The translations under genes and the position numbers were made by a program. DNA of 64,000 nt from Azospirillum brasilense (lineage in GTDB: Bacteria > Pseudomonadota > Alphaproteobacteria > Azospirillales > Azospirillaceae). The DNA is taken from positions 1 to 64,000 of the forward strand of contig NZ_VITH01000020.1 of NCBI RefSeq assembly GCF_007827815.1, read 5' to 3'. Numbering within the stretch: the stretch's first letter is position 1; each line of letters opens with the position of its first letter. Under the pieces are notes generated by a model. It had not been told where the DNA came from. It worked only from the letters and a program-made list of their open reading frames with translations, and did no database searches. Positions 62,243 to 64,000 of the stretch are shown piece after piece.

Positions 62243-63784
62243 ATGCGCATCGACGTCCTGTTTACCGACCGGGTCGGCATCGCCCACGAAATCCTGGCCG
62301 TTCTCGCCAAGCGGCGCCTGAACGTCGTGGCGGTCGAGGTGGACCCGCCGCACATCCACATCGACGCGCCGGAACTGGACGTGCCGGGCTTCGGCGCGCT
62401 CGACGCGGCGTTGCGCGCCGTCCTTGGCGTGGAGTCCGTCACCCCCATCGACATCCTGCCCGGTACGCGGCGGCGGTTGCATCTGGACGCCCTGCTGGCC
62501 GCCCTGCCCGACCCGGTTCTGGCGGTGGACCGCGCGGGCCGCATCGTCGTGGCGAACGCTGCCGCGGCGACGGTCGCCGGGCGCAGCGAGGCCGACCTGA
62601 CCGGCGCCGACTTCGGGCGGCTGTTCGGCGATGCCGAGCTGTCCGACCTGCTGGTGGACAACGGCTTCCGCCTCGCCGCCGGGCAGGAGGTCACGCTGAA
62701 CGGCCAGCCCTTCCTGCTCGACGTCACCCCCATCGTGGAGGACGGGCGCGCCGCCGGCGGCGTCGTCACCCTCTTCGCACCGAGCCGGTTGGGCGAGCGG
62801 CTGAACGCACTGCAGAACTTCGACGAGGGCGGCTTCGACCGCATCCTCGGCGAGTCCGCTCCGGTCCGCTCGCTGAAAGCGCGGGCGGCGCGGGTCGCGG
62901 CGGTGGACGCGCCGCTGCTGATCCTGGGCGAGACAGGCACCGGCAAAGAGTTGATCGCCCACGCCTGCCACCGCGCCAGCCCGCGCCGCGACAAGCCCTT
63001 CCTGGCGCTGAACTGCGCCGCCGTGCCGGAAAGTCTGGCGGAGAGCGAACTGTTCGGCTACGCCCCCGGCTCCTTCACCGGGGCGCAGCGCGGCGGCAAG
63101 CCCGGCCTGCTGGAACTGGCGCATGGCGGCACCGTCTTCCTCGACGAGATCGGGGAAATGTCGCCTTACCTCCAGGCCAAGCTGCTGCGCTTCCTGAACG
63201 ACGGGCGCTTCCGCCGCGTCGGCGGCGACCGCGAGCAGACGGTGGACGTGCGCGTGGTCAGCGCCACCCACCGCGACCTCGACGCCATGGTCGCCGAGCA
63301 CAGCTTCCGCGAGGACCTGTTCTACCGGCTGAACGTTCTGTCGCTCCAGGTCCCGGCGCTGCGCGAGCGCGGCGACGACATCCTTCTGCTCGCCCGGCAC
63401 TTCATCGCCCGCGCCTGCGCCCAGGCCCGCCGGCCGCCCTGCCGGCTGACCGTGGCGGCCAGCGCCGCCCTGCTCGCCAACCCCTGGCCGGGCAACGTCC
63501 GCCAGTTGGAAAACGTCATCTTCCGCGCCGTGACGATGAGCGACGGCGCCTATCTCGACGCCGCCGACCTGGAGCTGGCCGGGGCGCGCATGGAGGCCGA
63601 AACCGGGGCCGAGCCCGCCGAGCCGTCCAGCTGGGACGAGGCGGCGGCGGCGTTCGAGCGCGGCCTGCTCCGTCGCCTCTACCCGCGCTACCCATCCAGC
63701 CGCAAGCTGGCCGCCCGGCTCCACACCTCGCACACGATGATCGCGAACAAGCTGCGCAAGTATGGGATTCCGGACGGGACCTGA
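62243..63784 (+). CDS. TyrR-like transcriptional regulator (ACT-PAS-AAA+-HTH)
   Basis: This 513-residue regulator has an N-terminal ACT domain (MRIDVLFTDRVGIAHEILAV), a PAS domain (about 80-185, LPDPVLAVDRAGRIVVANAA), a sigma-54-activator-type AAA+ domain with Walker A LGETGTGKE (about 229), Walker B GTVFLDEIGEM, and a C-terminal TyrR helix-turn-helix (SSRKLAARLHTSHTMIANKL). The sigma-54 contact loop reads GSFTGA (276-281) rather than GAFTGA. PhhR/TyrR proteins sense aromatic amino acids; here the neighbour dadA points to control of amino acid catabolism. Two TyrR-box-like sites lie upstream. Confidence 0.88.
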   Translation: MRIDVLFTDRVGIAHEILAVLAKRRLNVVAVEVDPPHIHIDAPELDVPGFGALDAALRAVLGVESVTPIDILPGTRRRLHLDALLAALPDPVLAVDRAGRIVVANAAAATVAGRSEADLTGADFGRLFGDAELSDLLVDNGFRLAAGQEVTLNGQPFLLDVTPIVEDGRAAGGVVTLFAPSRLGERLNALQNFDEGGFDRILGESAPVRSLKARAARVAAVDAPLLILGETGTGKELIAHACHRASPRRDKPFLALNCAAVPESLAESELFGYAPGSFTGAQRGGKPGLLELAHGGTVFLDEIGEMSPYLQAKLLRFLNDGRFRRVGGDREQTVDVRVVSATHRDLDAMVAEHSFREDLFYRLNVLSLQVPALRERGDDILLLARHFIARACAQARRPPCRLTVAASAALLANPWPGNVRQLENVIFRAVTMSDGAYLDAADLELAGARMEAETGAEPAEPSSWDEAAAAFERGLLRRLYPRYPSSRKLAARLHTSHTMIANKLRKYGIPDGT

Positions 63785-63794
63785 AATCCGCGCG

Positions 63795-64000
63795 CTAGAT
63801 GCGCGAGCGTTCCGCCTTGCTGTAGTTGCTGAAATGGCCCTCCGCGGCGGCGGCGCCGCGGGCGGTCTTGAGGAACTTGTCGGCCTTGGTGTCGGGCGCG
63901 ATGCGCGCCACCTTCCGCTCCAGCGCCGCCGAGCCGCAGGACGCGCAGACGGGGGTGTCCGACGAGCGCACCAGCGCTTCGAAGTCGTGGTCGCAGGCGG
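63795..64000 (-). CDS. FmdB-type zinc-ribbon protein (partial, 5' end beyond window)
   Basis: The visible 67 codons before the stop encode a segment with CDHDFEALV and PVCASCGSAAL, the zinc-ribbon cysteines of FmdB-like regulatory proteins, then KVARIAPDTKADKFLK and an end at YSKAERSRI. The start and at least one upstream cysteine lie outside the window. It is convergent with the TyrR-like gene, ten bases from its stop. Function of FmdB-type proteins is mostly unassigned. Confidence 0.7.
   Translation of the reverse strand, partial: ACDHDFEALVRSSDTPVCASCGSAALERKVARIAPDTKADKFLKTARGAAAAEGHFSNYSKAERSRI

Noticed and set aside
60613..63798. Open frame of 1061 codons crossing dadA, the divergent promoter and the TyrR-like gene
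   Set aside because: It runs antisense to dadA and out of frame with the TyrR-like gene, with no homology.

Overview
The window is high-GC bacterial chromosome whose gene content and small conserved neighbours (DUF6867 in a liv operon, PraR-type XRE regulator, PRC-barrel proteins, ureDABC/EFG behind xdhAB) fit an alphaproteobacterium of the Rhodospirillales, most likely Azospirillum or a close relative. That assignment is inference: no rRNA or tRNA gene is present to fix it. Nothing indicates a prophage, insertion sequence, CRISPR array or integrated island. The window looks like core or chromid backbone plus one surface-polysaccharide region.

Layout. 0.3-4.5 kb: a single-module NRPS-like protein with a multi-span, hexapeptide-rich C-terminus, related in plan to poly-amino-acid synthetases. 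4.7-8.0 kb: class I fumarase, a small unknown, an RluA-type pseudouridine synthase and a DUF4383 membrane protein. 8.0-10.6 kb: a ferredoxin-type protein divergent from a PilJ-domain histidine kinase, whose end overlaps a convergent LuxR-type response regulator. 10.8-13.0 kb: an OmpA-like porin and two small unknowns. 13.1-18.8 kb: a complete branched-chain amino acid ABC transporter, transcribed livH-livM-livG-livF-DUF6867 and then the binding protein. 19-30.8 kb: exported unknowns, a ROK sugar kinase, a lipid-glycosylation trio (GT2, LAB_N, ArnT-like), a DegP protease, a helix-turn-helix protein with a Pro/Ala linker, ChaB-like, PhoU, a pentapeptide-repeat protein and a MarR regulator. 31.2-32.8 kb: N-carbamoylputrescine amidase and a SprA-related metalloprotease-like protein.

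32.9-42.3 kb is a polysaccharide locus in two convergent arms: a 1019-residue multi-SLBB exporter, a GT2 and an XRE regulator on the plus strand; a DUF3299-like protein, a Wzy-like protein, a GT4, a Wzz-like protein and a GT2 on the minus strand. 42.6-47.2 kb holds an ArsR regulator, N-formylglutamate amidohydrolase, bacteriohemerythrin, FabI and two stress/envelope-type small proteins. 47.3-57.3 kb is one long minus-strand purine/urea nitrogen operon: xdhA-xdhB-ureD-ureA-ureB-ureC-murI-ureE-ureF-ureG, with many start/stop overlaps. 57.4-64 kb has two divergent LuxR-type regulators (one with a degenerate receiver), a DJ-1/PfpI protein, an exported PRC-barrel protein, and dadA divergent from a TyrR-like regulator with two TyrR-box-like palindromes between them. 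A zinc-ribbon gene runs off the right edge.

The points I consider most worth a second look are the palindromic repeat that forms the 5' end of the ureF reading frame, the response regulator lacking its phospho-acceptor aspartate, the TyrR-box pair between dadA and its regulator, the GT2/LAB_N/ArnT trio, the NRPS-like synthetase and the seven-module SLBB exporter.
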